Assembly (NCBI GenBank): GCA_026315105.1
Contig: CM048755.1
Coordinates: 759,457,301-759,521,300, forward strand
Direction of reading: 5' to 3'
Source of the DNA: Locusta migratoria
Lineage: Eukaryota > Arthropoda > Insecta > Orthoptera > Acrididae
Length of the DNA stretch: 64,000 nt
Position numbers and translations under genes: made by a program. Below, in pieces: positions 1-12,119 of this stretch. Below the pieces are notes generated by a model. It searched no databases, was not told the DNA's origin, and saw only the letters and a list, made by a program, of their open reading frames with translations. The first letter of the stretch is position 1. Every line of letters begins with the position of its first letter.

Positions 1-37
1 GTTACTTTGTTATACAGGTAGGTGACTATATTTTGTG

Positions 38-760
38 AAATGGATTTGAGTGATGAGAACATTGAATATTAAGACCATGACAGTGAATCTGAACTGGAAA
101 GTGACAACACTGATGATCTCAAAGTCATATCAGATGTACAGGTGTTCATCCTGGCAAAACTCAAAGCTACATGTTGGTGTATATGCCATTGTGTAAACTG
201 CATCTTCTCCTGACGTAAATGTGATACGTACAGCTGAAAGTAATTGGCACTAAAATTAAAAACTGTGCAAATATTTATATAAATTGACAGTGAGACACAT
301 TAATTCTCACATCACAGAGAGAACATAGCAATATCAATACACAAGGTAATGGATGTTTTGGGGATTATTATTCCTTAACTAGGACAAGAAAAGTTGGCCA
401 TGATAATATGGGACTAAGCAGCAAATGGAACAGGAAATCAGCTGCTTAGGGTGGTCGTGGGTAGTTCTGCATTGTACGTATGCATTTTGATGATGTGCAA
501 ACAAGGAATGACAAGAGAAAAACTGGGTGCAATTCAGGCAGTATTGGAAGCTTTTCTTGCTAAGCTTTCACAGCTTGAATGAATTTGCCACAATAACTGA
601 AATGCCTTACCCTTTCAAATGCTGCTGTGGATGCTTTCAGAAAATGCATAGCAAACCACCTACTTGTGAGATAAAATATTTGCAAAATTATGTTACTGCA
701 GTTACCTTGGAGGTGTACTATGGCAGGGAATTAGAAAGGAAATATTGAATCGGTAATGTT
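38..760 (+). pseudogene. piggyBac-like transposase remnant
   Basis: Degenerate piggyBac (PGBD/DDE_Tnp_1_7) transposase. An acidic N-terminus starts MDLSDENIEY at 40 and is cut by a stop after that Tyr, followed by DHDSESELESDN. Around 490-525 the translation reads HFDDVQTRNDKR, the family's R-FDD--TR pattern. From 575 the reading FATITEMPYPFKC-----FQK with SKPPTCEIKYLQ and later VTLEVYYGRE matches the conserved stretch around the second catalytic Asp, which is missing because an Asp-to-Thr type change is seen before EM. Several frame changes separate these pieces. Terminal repeats and flanking TTAA were not identified, and the 5' end may lie outside the window. It is non-functional. Family assignment is from remembered motif similarity. 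Confidence 0.6.
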
Positions 761-3496
761 CCTTAGTGTATAAGCAAGGGACTTGTGAGGCCTACAGAAA
801 ACTTTAATGCCCAACATGGGCATTATAAAAATTCACCTACTTCAATTAAATGTGAGAGATATAATAAATTTGGCTATAATTAGCATTCTAAGTTGCTAAT
901 AGCCTGAGAAAAGTGTTATGAAAGTAGATGTGTGTCAGAATAATAGGCTAAAATGTCATCAAAGAAGTAAAGGAGCTGAAGTTATTGTTGTAATAGGTAT
1001 TGATAATGGATGTGAATTCTTTTCTCCATTATATTGAATAGCTCAATAGCAAAGGCTTGCTTTTATATGCACATGGCTGTATGACTACATCAAGCATGTC
1101 TGCTGGAAGGTTAATATGTCATTAGTATAAAAGAAACTGTTTTAAATCAAATAACAATTGTCTACAATGAAATTTATATATTAAAAAGAGCCTAAATGAC
1201 ATTTTTTGCATAGTAAAGTAGGAAAGACAAGGGACATCCAAGAAGAGGGCAGTAGAAGGGAAAATAAATTAGAATCACATAAAAAGCTACTAAAATTAGA
1301 GCAAGCCATTTTAAAATGAAGTTGAATAGTGCATATGTTTCTTTATTTAATTGTGATTGTTGCAGTCACAATCTCTATTGTTGAACCCTATGTTGATATA
1401 TGTAGTTTCAAGATTAATTTATAAATATTGCAGAAAACTGTTATACTTTCAGTAATCAAATGAAAACTCTATGATTGAGTTTTATTTTGGTTTCCATGTT
1501 TACTACTTGAATCTTCCTCATACATGTTCAGTGTCCAAAATATGAAAATATTGAGACTTCAGTTTTTGTTCTGTTCAGTACCTTATCACTGTATGTGACC
1601 AATAAACTAATTTTCTTTGTCCTATATTATTCTGCCAGAATCAGACTAAAAGAAAAATCTTAATCCAATTTACATGGCTTTTTTTACATTTATGAACATT
1701 TAATGATTTGAACATAGTTGAATTTCTCGTTTAAACATTTATCACATATAGATTCATTAAAAAAATTACCTGCTGCCATAAGTTGTAGTTTATGTAATGC
1801 CTCTCATTTTTATTTATAATTACTGAAGTGATGACCATTTATCAGTTGGAGGGTGTGGCAGCAGTTTGTGTGTTCATATGGCACTCTCACTGATATAATA
1901 TCTCCAATATAAAAGAAATTTAAATCTATATTTTTATTGATTAACATTTCACCTACTGTGTTTGTAATGTATGGATGGAAAATAGTGTAGCACTCAGCTA
2001 AATGATTCTAAAGACACTTTAAAGGGCCCATATCTTTCAGTTTCAGATAGACAGACAGGCACCTGAGTTGTTATTGCTTGTGACAAATAGTTGCCCAAAA
2101 AGAAGCCACACTTTTTATCCAAATTTCATCCTCAAAAAGATTCAATGTAAGTTACAGCCACTATTCATTACCTTGTCTTTTTACATACCTTCACTGTAAG
2201 AAAAGGTAAGTTTCTTTGCAACAATACAACTAACATTTTTAACCAAAACTAGTGGCGAGGTATTTTATTATGTAACAGTGCAAGCTTTTACCAGTATTTT
2301 ATTGGTTTTAACCTTGCATGGGCCTGCCAGTATTGTTTTGTAAGCATATAATGCATTTTCAGTGAGGTATAGGATTTATGCTAATATGAACAACCCTTTA
2401 GAGAAAAATGGAATCTGGTGCAATTATGTAGCAAGCTTCAAATGTAAAGTTGTTTGTTATGTCAGAGCCACATTTGGAAGAAAGTATGGACTTGACAAAG
2501 CTAATGTGTGCTTCGGATACTTCAGAAGAAAAATGGAAAAAGGAATTTTCAATGAGGAAATCATTTGGAAGGTCAAAAAGAGGCAGATATCAAGAACTCA
2601 AAGTTTACATCCTTTTCTATGTGAGAGATAAGATGAAAGGTAGTAGTTTGTAATGTAATGAGTTGTACTACACCCCTATGAACCAACATAAGATTGCCAA
2701 ATATATTTATTAGGGACTTCTGGTAGCCAGATATTTCTTTGCCTATGGGTAATCTGTTGGGAAATCCACTTGCTGCTAATGCCCTGAGAGACAGTGCTTC
2801 AAAATATATATAGTGTTTTGGATTGTCACAGTCTCTAAGAACAGTTATAAGTAATAAAGTCTATTCTGTTTTGTTTCTATTGACATTGCTGTAAAATAGG
2901 AGCGGAGTTATAAGTGGTCTGTTGTAAGAGAAGAGCAATAAACAGCTTATGTGTTTTAAAGTTTTCATCTGATTGAATTTCATTTAGCAGTAAATGCTCA
3001 GTTTTTCTCTCTTTTTTTCTTCTCACGCTGAAGACAGTCTTGACTTACGAATTCCAAAATTTTACGTGAGAAATTGTCTGTCTGCAAGAGGGACGGGCTA
3101 GCTGGACCTCATGGCGCAGTTAATATTTCATAGGAAAGAATTATGACAAGATAAATGGAATTTCAACTGCAGATAATACTGAACAAAGAGCCCATGTAGT
3201 GATTGGTAAATAGGCCATATAACAAGCACGGTCACACACACATAGTACCTATCTTGTATGTAAAAAACAGAACAAGGTTTACCTCGTGAGAAATAATTTA
3301 ACTGCAGGCCCTGGATGTTGCAAGAGTCTTAAAATGTGGCACAGGGAGAATTCTGCTGTTATCAGGTAATGAGGAAGATGGGCTTTCTCTCAGACAAATT
3401 ACTACACTAACACATAGAATATGAGGAGATTTCAAGCATAAAGTGGTTAACTTATTGGCGTGCATCATCCAGTTGTGATGAGGCCACGTAACTACC
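761..3496. other. AT-rich region, nothing recognised
   Basis: No supported gene or repeat. Overlapping open frames at 2362-2653 (about 67-89 codons) have no recognisable motif. Parts may be decayed downstream sequence of the piggyBac remnant, but I could not align any. Confidence 0.4.
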
Positions 3497-3682
3497 ATGT
3501 TAAGAGAGTTGAGTAACTCTCGCAAAGCTGTCTGGAATGTTATAAATACTTTTAGAAATTGTAATGACAAATCTGCTAGTGATTTTATCATCAATTTTAA
3601 AGGGATTATCATCAAATGTCCATATGAAATTGCAAATATTTTTAACAAGTACTTTTCCTCTGTGGGGAAAATCAATCAATGA
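3497..3682 (+). pseudogene. LINE fragment (EN-RT linker)
   Basis: A 61-codon open stretch with KAVWNVINTFRNC and CPYEIANIFNKYFSSVGK. This is the pattern just upstream of the reverse-transcriptase domain in Jockey/CR1-like LINEs (K-W--IN ... IA--FN-YF--VG). No RT follows, so it is an isolated fragment. The clade is uncertain. Confidence 0.55.
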
Positions 3683-4372
3683 CCAATTTTACCATCTCCA
3701 GTATGCATATAAGGGCATTCCAGTAAAGCAAAGCATATAATTGGCACCTACAAACAACAAGGAAATAAAACACACAGGAATGTCACTGAAAAATTCAAAT
3801 TGTACAGGCCACGTCTGGAGTGTGTGCAGTACGAGGTGTGCCGTGCAAGGACAATCCTCAATATTGCCGTGCCCACTTTCATCACGGAACCCTACTCGCC
3901 CACCAACTAACTGTACTGCGATCGACAGCAGCATCTCTGTACACCTTTTTCAACCTCTTGTGGATTTCCCCACTCTCTCGTTTTAAGAGCATAGGAATTC
4001 AATGACAGCACATTGCTTCTGATGAATGTCAAGTGTAACAGCCATCTTGAAGACATGCTGTGATGGCGTCACTCACGGGAACAGGTTGAACTAATTTTGA
4101 AAACAAGCAGGAAGAATGTATGTACACTGTAAAACTTTCAAACATGCAAAATGAAACTGTATTTTTTTTAAAAAAATGTGCATTTCTTATGGAGTGATCC
4201 TCGTAATTAAAAAATTGTCAATATATTGCTGATGACTACAAGTGTAATAGTGACAAATGTGCCTATGCGGTATGATCTGGCAGACGGTCTTCTGTGAATA
4301 GTGAAATGCTACAGATAAAAAATTAAAACACTTCTGTTCGAAGTTTCAAAATGGAGTAAAAGAAAACTCATT
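3683..4372. other. no recognised feature
   Basis: Intergenic sequence downstream of the transporter. Open frames on both strands at 3689-4005 overlap and have no recognisable motif. Confidence 0.4.
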
Positions 4373-4384
4373 GCACAAAAGACA

Positions 4385-4585
4385 AAAAAATGTTCAAATG
4401 TTTGTAAAGGTTATGGGACTTAACTATGGGGTCATCAGTCCCTAAACTTACAAACTACTTATGAACTAGCTACAACTAAGGACGGCACAAATATCCATGC
4501 CCGAGGGGGGATTCGAACCCCCGACCGTAGTGGCCGTGCAAACCGTGACTGGAGTGCCTCAGTCCCCTCGGCCACTGCGGCCGGC
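4385..4585 (-). mobile_element. tRNA-derived SINE with 12-bp TSD
   Basis: Full-length SINE on the minus strand. The head is GCCGGCCGCAGTGGCCGAGG (Pol III A-box like), the B-box is GGGGTTCGAATCCCC, and the tail reads TTACAAACATTTGAACATTT. The target duplication GCACAAAAGACA is at 4373-4384 and 4586-4597. The tRNA part resembles Leu/Ser-type tRNA. Confidence 0.92.
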
Positions 4586-4597
4586 GCACAAAAGACA

Positions 4598-6623
4598 GAC
4601 TTGTAATAGAGGAAGTACTTCAAAACTACAGGTGCTAGATACATCTATGCTTAAATGATAGCTTATAAAAATATATTCATATTGGCTCTTGGAAGATTAC
4701 AGTCTCCTTAAACTCTCTAGTTTGGTAAATAAGTGCAGTTCTGGGGATGCTGCAGCCTCAAATCCCACCCCCCCCCCCGTCCCCCGTCCCCACTCGCCGC
4801 CATGGATTTATCTATAGTCCTCTTTGGTTGATCATCAGGGAGGTTTCAAGAAATTCTACATATTGAATGTGATCGATATAGCAAGGATGATGTACTTTGA
4901 GAAGAGAATGAAGAAACTGATAGTGAGTATATAAGTGATTAATTGAATACTGCTACTGAAAGTGAGGAAATAAAAATAATAAAAAGTAGGGGAAATATGA
5001 TACCAGGATGTTGGGTGCCAAGATGCTGTATCATATTTTGGAACAAATAACTTTGTTTACAGGTAGGTACAAGTAAATGTATGATAGTTTTTCTCTTCTT
5101 AATGAGTGTCTCGCTTATTTTCCTCGAAAATATGGTATTTTTTGTTATTCCTCCCTCAAATTTTAAGCATCCAACTTGTCTGTGGTAGCACAATCATTGG
5201 CTGAGAATGGTATTTTTTATTTCACTAAATTATTCAAAGTGAAAAAATTATTATATTAAATAAATGAAACCAAAATGCTGGTTATTTTTCTAAATGTAAA
5301 TTATATTCAGTCATCATTTGAATTAGTTACATTTTCAACAGACAGCCATTCACCTTGGGAATGAAAATGTACACAAAATGCATGTTACATCAACTGGCAC
5401 AAGTCTATTTGCCTGAAAAACTGTGTACAAGACAAGGGCCCAGGCAAGTTTTAAATACGAACTTGATAACCACAACATAATTTTCAGGCAAATTTGCAAC
5501 TATTGAAAATATTTTAAATGATCTTTCAGTTTATCCTCAATCTGTAATAAACTTTTTTATTCTGCATAATATTCAGCTCAATTTCAGTATCTTCAAACAA
5601 ATATTTATTTAACAGACCATTTACCTGGAGGACAATATAGTTATTCTTAAAATATTTACTATTCAACTGTAAAATATACTTATACAATTATAAAATTTAT
5701 CAAAATGTAACTGACATTTAACAAAAATATTTCTCATTGGAATATCACTGAGAAGTTAACATAATACCTTTAGTGCTCCAGGTTGAATAACATGTTCAGG
5801 TATTACAAATTTTGTCATTTTGGATATGCATAATGCTCGATTTGCCTTTCATCTTATTCCTGCAGTTACATTCGTTGTTTCACAATGTAAGTGGAATGAC
5901 TCCTTATGCCACATTTTCCAGATTGTTTTAAATTTTAATTTTTAACAAATATTTATTTTCTTAGCAATTTGTGATCAAATGCTACAACCCTTATGGCACT
6001 GACATCTCACAATTGTAAAATTGAGGCCAATTTTACAACAAATGTCATTGTATAACTGTCAGGCAATAGCCTCTAGATTTTTTCAGCATTGATATTTAGC
6101 AGTCCTGGGTGAAAGTTTGATCACTTACATTCCAACAATTCTTATTTATTAATCATATGTACAAGCAACTGTGACATTTTATTTCTTGTACAGTAACACC
6201 TGTCATTTTTTTAATGAAACAAAACTCAGATAGTTAACTGGAATGTTTTGTCAATTGAGTTTCATCTCTAATGATTGCACCAGACAAAAATAAATAAATA
6301 CAATAACAGAACAAAAATTAAGTCCACTAGTTTAAAATCAAATTTTAGTCATGTTTCTGATAACAACAAAATGCTGTTTAAGTTTAGAAAGTAATGCCAA
6401 ATACATTAAGAGTGCAATGCTGAACCACTTTCATTATTTCTTTTTATTTTTAGTGCAAGGGGAACACTGACAATGAATTGAGAACATTGTAAATACTTTA
6501 ATCTGTTCTAGCTTATACAACAAAATGTTATTTCCTCCTACAATATTCCTGTATAATAGCTGACACACAGCAGGATTTTCAATATACTGTTCTATACTCA
6601 GCAGAGGATAGTTTGGATTTTTG
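4598..6623. other. mostly unique AT-rich DNA; possible 3' flank of transporter
   Basis: A C-tract lies at about 4768-4779. An acidic reading at 4860-4975 (EENEETDSEYISD, ATESEE) recalls a piggyBac N-terminus but is too weak to call. The rest is AT-rich and lies downstream of the transporter stop, so part could be 3' UTR. Confidence 0.4.
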
Positions 6624-6629
6624 TTTATT
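6624..6629 (-). promoter_or_regulatory. candidate poly(A) signal of the transporter
   Basis: AATAAA on the minus strand, about 141 nt past the stop codon at 6770-6772. Further AATAAA hexamers occur downstream, for example at 6443-6448, so the true 3' end is uncertain. Confidence 0.4.
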
Positions 6630-6769
6630 ATACAGTTGCCTTAGTAATCCTTGCTGGATCATACAAAGGAGAACTAACTTTGTTTGAATTTTGACTAATG
6701 TGTAACAGTACAATATTCTCCTAATGTATCATGTATTTGATAAGTTTCTTAGATCCATCAGTGATACTG

Positions 6770-6834
6770 CTATTCATACATGGACTGGGTTGGAGCAACT
6801 TCAAGTAGCAGTTGTAGGAACACATTAATGAAAC
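6770..6834 (-). CDS. SLC7A9-like: SLC7-type amino-acid transporter, terminal exon with stop
   Basis: A short 65-nt last coding exon. After the 3' splice site (TTTTCCAG) the bases GT complete the split Gly codon left by exon 9254-9422 (phase 1). It then encodes FINVFLQLLLEVAPTQSMYE and a TAG stop. The LQLLLEVAPT segment lines up with the short amphipathic cytosolic tail of b(0,+)-type transporters. In the mammalian protein a Val-Pro-Pro motif at this place matters for trafficking; here the equivalent reads V-A-P-T. The correct phase, acceptor, stop and family-like C-terminus together make this a confident exon. The intron before it is 6835-9253 (2,419 bp). Confidence 0.82.
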
Positions 6835-9253
6835 CTGGAAAATAGATAAATTTGGTATCAGTGAAAAAAGTTAAGTATCAACACTGTCATAAAATATGAA
6901 TTTCAGTAATAGGTTAAACTTTATCATTTGCTACATGGATTTTTCCTATAGTACAAGTATTGTCAGGAAAAAGTAATTAACATTTGTCAACAAAGCAAAA
7001 AATAATTCATATTATTCCCTTTTAAAAATATGGTAGTCTCTATTTAGAGGAAGTGTTGAGCCAAAAACAGGTACAGATTGCTAGTATATTCAGCTATTGG
7101 ACTAAGTCATTCAACAAATGTAGAAAACACACTCATCCACACAAGCACAAACCTTCCTCCATCTGCCAGTTCCATTCCTTACCCTCATTCCAGTATATCA
7201 CAAGTATTCCATTCTACCAGTGTCCCTGATCTCTTACTCTCTCATCTCTCCCCCTACTTATAGTGCAAAATCATATCACTCTTAATTTTCACAGTGATCA
7301 GTGAAATGGTATCTAAGTTGGTTGTAAAGTACCCTCTGCCATGCACCATATGAAATCTTAAGTAGATGGTAATGTTCTTCATGTTTTGAAGGTTAAGGAT
7401 GTAAATTTCATTGCAATTGGATGAACAGTATGGCAGCACATAAAATACAACAAACAATCATTTTTATGTATTAGATTTAATTTTTCATACCATATCGTTG
7501 TACTTTATGACAGTTGCAACTATTTCAAAATCTTGATGCATGTATCCTGTGTTTTATATGAACGTTCATATTATTCACACTTCAATGAAAATACAAAAAC
7601 AGCAGATTTTAATAAAATTTTATGGAAATTCTTTGGCATAGAGACTGTATTACTTTTACTCTTATTGTAGGTGTAGTTGAAAGCTTTTGTATGACCATTT
7701 TGTGTGCAACAGCGTACTCAACTTGGAACATTGCTTGTTTCACCCAAACAGTGGAAATTGACAACTTATGTTAATTGACAGTTCAATTTATTCAGAGTAT
7801 CAGCAATTCATTGTTTGTCTTCCCATTTTGGAACATCAAGTACAACTGACATGTTCCACACCATTGCAAAATGTCATATTTATGATCTATGGAACAAATA
7901 GTAATCTAATCTAACTTCAAAAAGTAGTAATTTACACTTTGTGAAACCTTAACTTTTCCCAGCGTAACTTAACACTTTATCATGACAGACTAAGTAATGT
8001 TTATTAATTGTTGATCTAAGCTTCAAAGTGACTCAAATACATGACTCCATTTTTCAATGTAGTCTCACCACGTCTCTGTGAACAATATTTAGAATGGTCT
8101 ACCAACATTTCCATTTCTTTATGTTAGAAATCCCCTGTTTCAATGTTAGGCCATTTGAGAAACATTATTTAATGTCTTCATTGTTAGAAAATCTATTTTT
8201 TCCAGATGTACTTTAAGCTTGTTGAAAAGACATATATTGAATGATGTAAGATTTGTACTATATATGGTGGCTTATCATTACCTACATCTGTGAAGGTTTG
8301 CTAAAATTGCAGCAGAACTGTCTCAGCAGGACATCTGAAATATGTAATTTCTGCTGACAACGTACAACTCTTGTAGGCCCTAGGGGGCAAAACTGAGCTA
8401 TTTCTTGGGGGTGTCAGAACTCATGTAAGTGCCCCCTCCCCCCTGCCACCTCCCCCCCCCCCCACACACACACACATTAGTAATGTTTATTTTCTATAAC
8501 TACTAATAAAGCCAAAAATTAATTTGATATAGTGATGTTAATTTCATTTTCTAACTTAAGAGAGCATTCTTTCATTATTCATTTTTGATTGATCCTTATT
8601 TTGCATTTTTTTACATGAACACACCAGCAGGGATGTGTTACCTTTAATAACCAACATTTGAGAAAATAAATTTGTGAACGTTTTTATGTTAAAAAGCAAA
8701 AGGTTTTTCCTTACACATTCATAAACAGATTTTTTAACTGTGTTGTGTCAAAAGATGAATTAGGCTTATCTTATTATTGAGAATTTTTTTTTACATTTCA
8801 CGTGAGCCTGTAATAGCAGAGCATATCAGATGCACTCTCTATGAATTACACAGAGATGAAAGTATATACTATTTAATTAATGGTTTCCATCCACTGATCT
8901 GTTAGTTATGCCTGTAAAATTATATGTTGTCATTTTCTGGAGAAGATTCATTATACCTATGAAAACATTATTGTTTATTTTTATTACATTCATACTCTAG
9001 GCAGATGAGTAACACAGACTGCAAATTGCTGCATTCATTATTCTATTTACGTTATTAGTGGATACATATATCTGTATCTGTCTTGAGAACAACATGGCAC
9101 AGTGCTAAACTCATTCCTAGACATTAATTTTGTTTGGCTGCAATATATGCAAATTTTTATGTACAGAAAACACAGTTTTTGTAATGAAGCATGAATGTAA
9201 ATGACATGGTATGATTCAAAATTTATATTTAACTTAAATCAGATGATACATAC
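6835..9253 (-). other. last intron of the transporter (2,419 bp)
   Basis: GT-AG intron between the penultimate and last coding exons (GTATGT donor at 9253, TTTTCCAG acceptor at 6835). It is AT-rich and apparently unique sequence. A C-tract running into a CA microsatellite lies at about 8449-8476. No transposon coding remnant was recognised. Confidence 0.75.
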
Positions 9254-9422
9254 CAAGCCTCCTGAACCAATGGCGCTTGATCACAAAGGGCACATAAAAA
9301 ATAAGACTGCCCAATATGAAGAGAGCTGCATATAAGTATTCAATTTGTGGTTTGTCTATTATTGGAGCTATTATCAGGTACACAGATATAACCAAAACAA
9401 GACATGGAATGATTATGTTCAC
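9254..9422 (-). CDS. SLC7A9-like: SLC7-type amino-acid transporter, penultimate exon (TM11-12)
   Basis: This exon continues the transporter from exon 59828-59977. It encodes VNIIIPCLVLVISVYLIIAP, then IIDKPQIEYLYAALFILGSL and IFYVPFVIKRHWFRRL, followed by one extra G. The two hydrophobic stretches are the last two membrane helices of the 12-helix LeuT-fold protein, joined by the conserved PII-KP--EYLY loop. The basic KRHWFRR after the last helix fits the positive-inside rule for a cytosolic C-terminus. The 3' splice site is TTTCAG|GTGAAC in phase 0, and the 5' splice site is CTTG|GTATGT in phase 1. Joining to AAG of the previous exon gives PYK-VNII, as expected for the family. The reading frame is intact. 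Confidence 0.87.
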
Positions 9423-9676
9423 CTGAAACATACAACATGTCATTGTCAACTGTGTTGTAAGTATACATTTTTAAAATTATAGAGATCTTTAACAGAATGA
9501 ATACATATTTCACTAAGAGAAAGGTTGACATTTCTTAAATAAAAAAAGGAATCTAACCAAATAAACAAAGATTTTGTAGAAATTATCACAATAGATCATG
9601 ATGTTTCATTGTTAACAAGGAAAATAAGTACAAAATTAAATGCAGAAAAGAGCCTTCATTTTATTTTTTAACTCAG

Positions 9677-9678
<2 letters not shown>

Positions 9679-9707
<29 letters not shown>
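9679..9707 (+). repeat. (CT)n microsatellite
   Basis: About 14 CT units, uninterrupted. Confidence 0.95.
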
Positions 9708-9710
<3 letters not shown>

Positions 9711-10369
9711 CCTCATGATCAAAAACCAACTACTGTTGACTGAATGAGCATGACACCTCCCACCCCTTCATCAGAGTGCAGGTATATTGACTAGCTGAAT
9801 ACATAATGTTGGGCAGCAGTTAACTACTTAGGACTAAAATGAGGGGTTGAATCAGGTGGAGAGAGTGAGGGACAAAACAGAGATGAAAGAGGGAGAGAAA
9901 GACGAAGAAAGGTGGATGTTGCCTCAGAGAGAGGCAGCAGTGTGCAAGATAGTCATGCAGCAAAGAGAGGCAGACTAGATATGGGAGACAGTAGGTGCAG
10001 GCACACAAGGTAGCAGAGCAATGCACAATGATGTGGGGGTGTCAGAACAGCGAAATAGGAGGGGGGACTGTTGGGGGTGCAAGGGGTAACAGAAATTTTC
10101 TCCAGGATGAGTAAGTGAACAAACGATGTACAGCTCACGGTAAAGACTTACGAGGAGCTGTGACAGGCACATGAAAAAAACACACATACAAGACGTTTAT
10201 TGACCTACTTCAGAAAAGAGAGCATTCACACAGTCACACATCAGCCATCTCTGGTGGCTGCACTCTGAAACGTGCTCTGCGATGGGGAAATACTAAGAGT
10301 GGGAAAGGGGGGGGGGTTGCAGGGGACAGGAAGGTTGCATCAAAGTGATGGGGAGCATGTACGTATTAG

Positions 10370-10985
10370 ATGGGTGGAACAAGATGGAGATTAGGAATGG
10401 AGTGGAGAGGTGGGGGAAGGGGCGGAAAGCAAAACAAACATGCATACACACAGCACATGAAATGGGAGACGTGTAGGATAGAGGTGGTAAGAATTGTAGG
10501 GTGTGGAGAAAAAGGGAGCTATCATAGATTAAGTATGGATAATTTAGCAATTGGAGAATGTACTGTAAGGATAACTTCTATCTGTGTAGTTCAGAAAAGC
10601 TGGTAATGGGTGGAAGGATGCAGATTGCCCGGGCTCTGTAGCCGCCATTGAAATCGAGCATATCCTCTGCCGCATGTTGTGCCACAGTGTGTTTTACGTT
10701 GTTTTTGACCACAATTTCGCAGTGGCCATTCTTCCTAATGGGCAGCTGGTTAGTGGACATACCAATATGGAAAGTTGCACGTTGACTGCAGCACAGTTGG
10801 TAAATTGCATGTCAGTTTTCACAGATGGCCTCGCCTCTGATTGGGTAGGATAAGCCTGTGATGGGACTGGAATAGGAATTGCTGGGTGGGTGGATTGTTG
10901 GACAGGCTTGCAGCTGAGTCTTCCACAGGAATACGATCCCAGAGGCAGGGGGCTAAGGTTTGGGGTGCATAGGGATAGACTAGGA
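10370..10985 (-). repeat. unnamed dispersed repeat, inverted copy A
   Basis: The minus strand resembles the plus strand of 12400-12850. Shared blocks include CTGAACTACACAGAT followed by GAAGTTATCCTTACAGTACA, and sequence coding for the TQAYPT / AMQFTNC / GH--TVVK type readings. Both copies are broken by stops and I cannot name the family. It is CT-rich on its sense strand, which creates several spurious proline/serine/leucine-rich frames. Purine-rich sequence at 9840-10200 may belong to the same element. Confidence 0.65.
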
Positions 10986-11045
10986 CAGTGGTTCACAAAC
11001 TGTGTGTTGCGACCCACTAGTGGGTCTCAGGATCTAATCAGGTTG
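10986..11045 (+). repeat. hAT-type terminal sequence
   Basis: CAGTGGTTCACAAACTGTGT followed by GCGACCCACTAGTGGGTC is the typical hAT end (CAGTGGTTC-CAAACT with GGGTC hairpin). No matching opposite end was found nearby, so this is a solitary end. Confidence 0.45.
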
Positions 11046-11567
11046 TCATCGGATGACTTTAAAATATGACATATCTTATGGACTGAAAAATTGAGAGTGT
11101 TTCAACATGAAAGTTTTATATTCTCCTAAGTTAAGAACTAAATCAGTTCCAAACATGAAACTGTGGTGGCGTCCATGTGGCTAATAATGTAGTTAGGGAG
11201 ACATGAGAACAATACAATTGTACCATTTGTTCGTAATTGTGTCAGGCCTGCTTCCATTTGTGATGAGTGTCATGTGAGTAACCTTCCAAAAATTTTTTTT
11301 CTCTGACTGTGAGATTGTATTTATTTGGGTGTTATTTAGTGTGTATCTGTGTTTGGAGTGGCAGTTTGTTTCACTTCATCCTGTGTTTCTGTTCTGTATT
11401 TATCTCGCTATGGGTGCATTCATCAAGGATGCATAGTCCTATATCGAGTGGGGAGGGAGGTAATGGGGTTGGGATGGTGGGGGGGGGCGGTGAAGGAAGT
11501 GTTTGGAGTCATTGATATGGGAGGATAGATTTAGGACAATTCGTTGAAGGTGTTGGTCAATCAGGGC

Positions 11568-11572
<5 letters not shown>
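11046..11572. other. no recognised feature
   Basis: A G-rich tract (about 11447-11490) is the only notable composition. The sequence may belong to the hAT relic ending at 10986. Confidence 0.35.

Positions 11573-11621
<49 letters not shown>
11573..11621 (+). repeat. poly(T) tract, about 49 nt
   Basis: Uninterrupted T-run. On the minus strand this is a poly(A) of the size expected for a retrotransposed end, but no element body on the minus strand could be named. Confidence 0.9.
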
Positions 11622-11623
<2 letters not shown>

Positions 11624-11904
11624 GTGCACAATAACCAGTCACAATCAGGCGTCCAGGATTATTTGTTTTGCGGATTTTCAGGAACACGTAGAAGGTGTGT
11701 GTGCAGGATGCTGTTGGGTGAGGAGGGAGATGGATTCGGGATGGAGCTTCCAGGAGTGGCTGTATAATTTCAACAGGGATTGAAGATCTTATTAGACTTT
11801 TGGGATGGCATCATTCAGGCACAAATTGTAGATGGAAGAGTCAGATAGTTGGTGGAGCCCTTCTGTTAGGCTATCTTCACATACAGAAACTATTCCACAG
11901 ATCT

Positions 11905-12115
11905 TCTTTCCTATCCACATCATGTGGTTAACCTCCACCTCACTGATGGCTCCATCCAAACTTCCGTCCATATTAAATCTACCAACCACCAACAGTACCT
12001 ACACTTTGAAAGTTGCCATCCCTTCCACATGAAAAAATCCCTCCCTTACATTCTAGTCACTTGTAGATGGAGTATCTGCAGTGACAAGGACTCACTTTTT
12101 GACTTTGCCACAAAC
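11905..12115 (+). pseudogene. Penelope-like RT fragment
   Basis: Reading from about 11924 gives VNLHLTDGSIQTSVHIKST, then YLHFESCHPFHMKKSLPY and CRWSICSD. The order 'hydrophobic-x-DG-I-T---KPT ... YLH--S-HP-H-K--IPY ... RICS' is characteristic of the C-terminal RT region of Penelope-like elements. There is no complete RT and no GIY-YIG domain. The fragment abuts the unnamed repeat that begins about 12120. Confidence 0.55.
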
Positions 12116-12119
12116 AGAT

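Noticed and set aside
2362..2653. Two overlapping open frames of 67-89 codons as a possible small gene
   Set aside because: No recognisable motif, overlapping frames, no splice or start context. Chance open frames are expected in AT-rich DNA.
4490..4530. tRNA-like B-box and flanking sequence suggesting a tRNA gene, repeated at many SINE sites
   Set aside because: All such sites continue into the same ~120-bp non-tRNA body and tail and are flanked by target duplications, so they are SINEs, not tRNA genes.
4860..4975. Acidic reading resembling a second piggyBac N-terminus
   Set aside because: Short, low-complexity and without the DDE core. Too weak to annotate.
9820..10550. Proline/serine/leucine-rich minus-strand frames resembling a secreted or low-complexity protein
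   Set aside because: They derive from a CT-rich dispersed repeat that has a second, differently broken copy at 12.1-12.9 kb.
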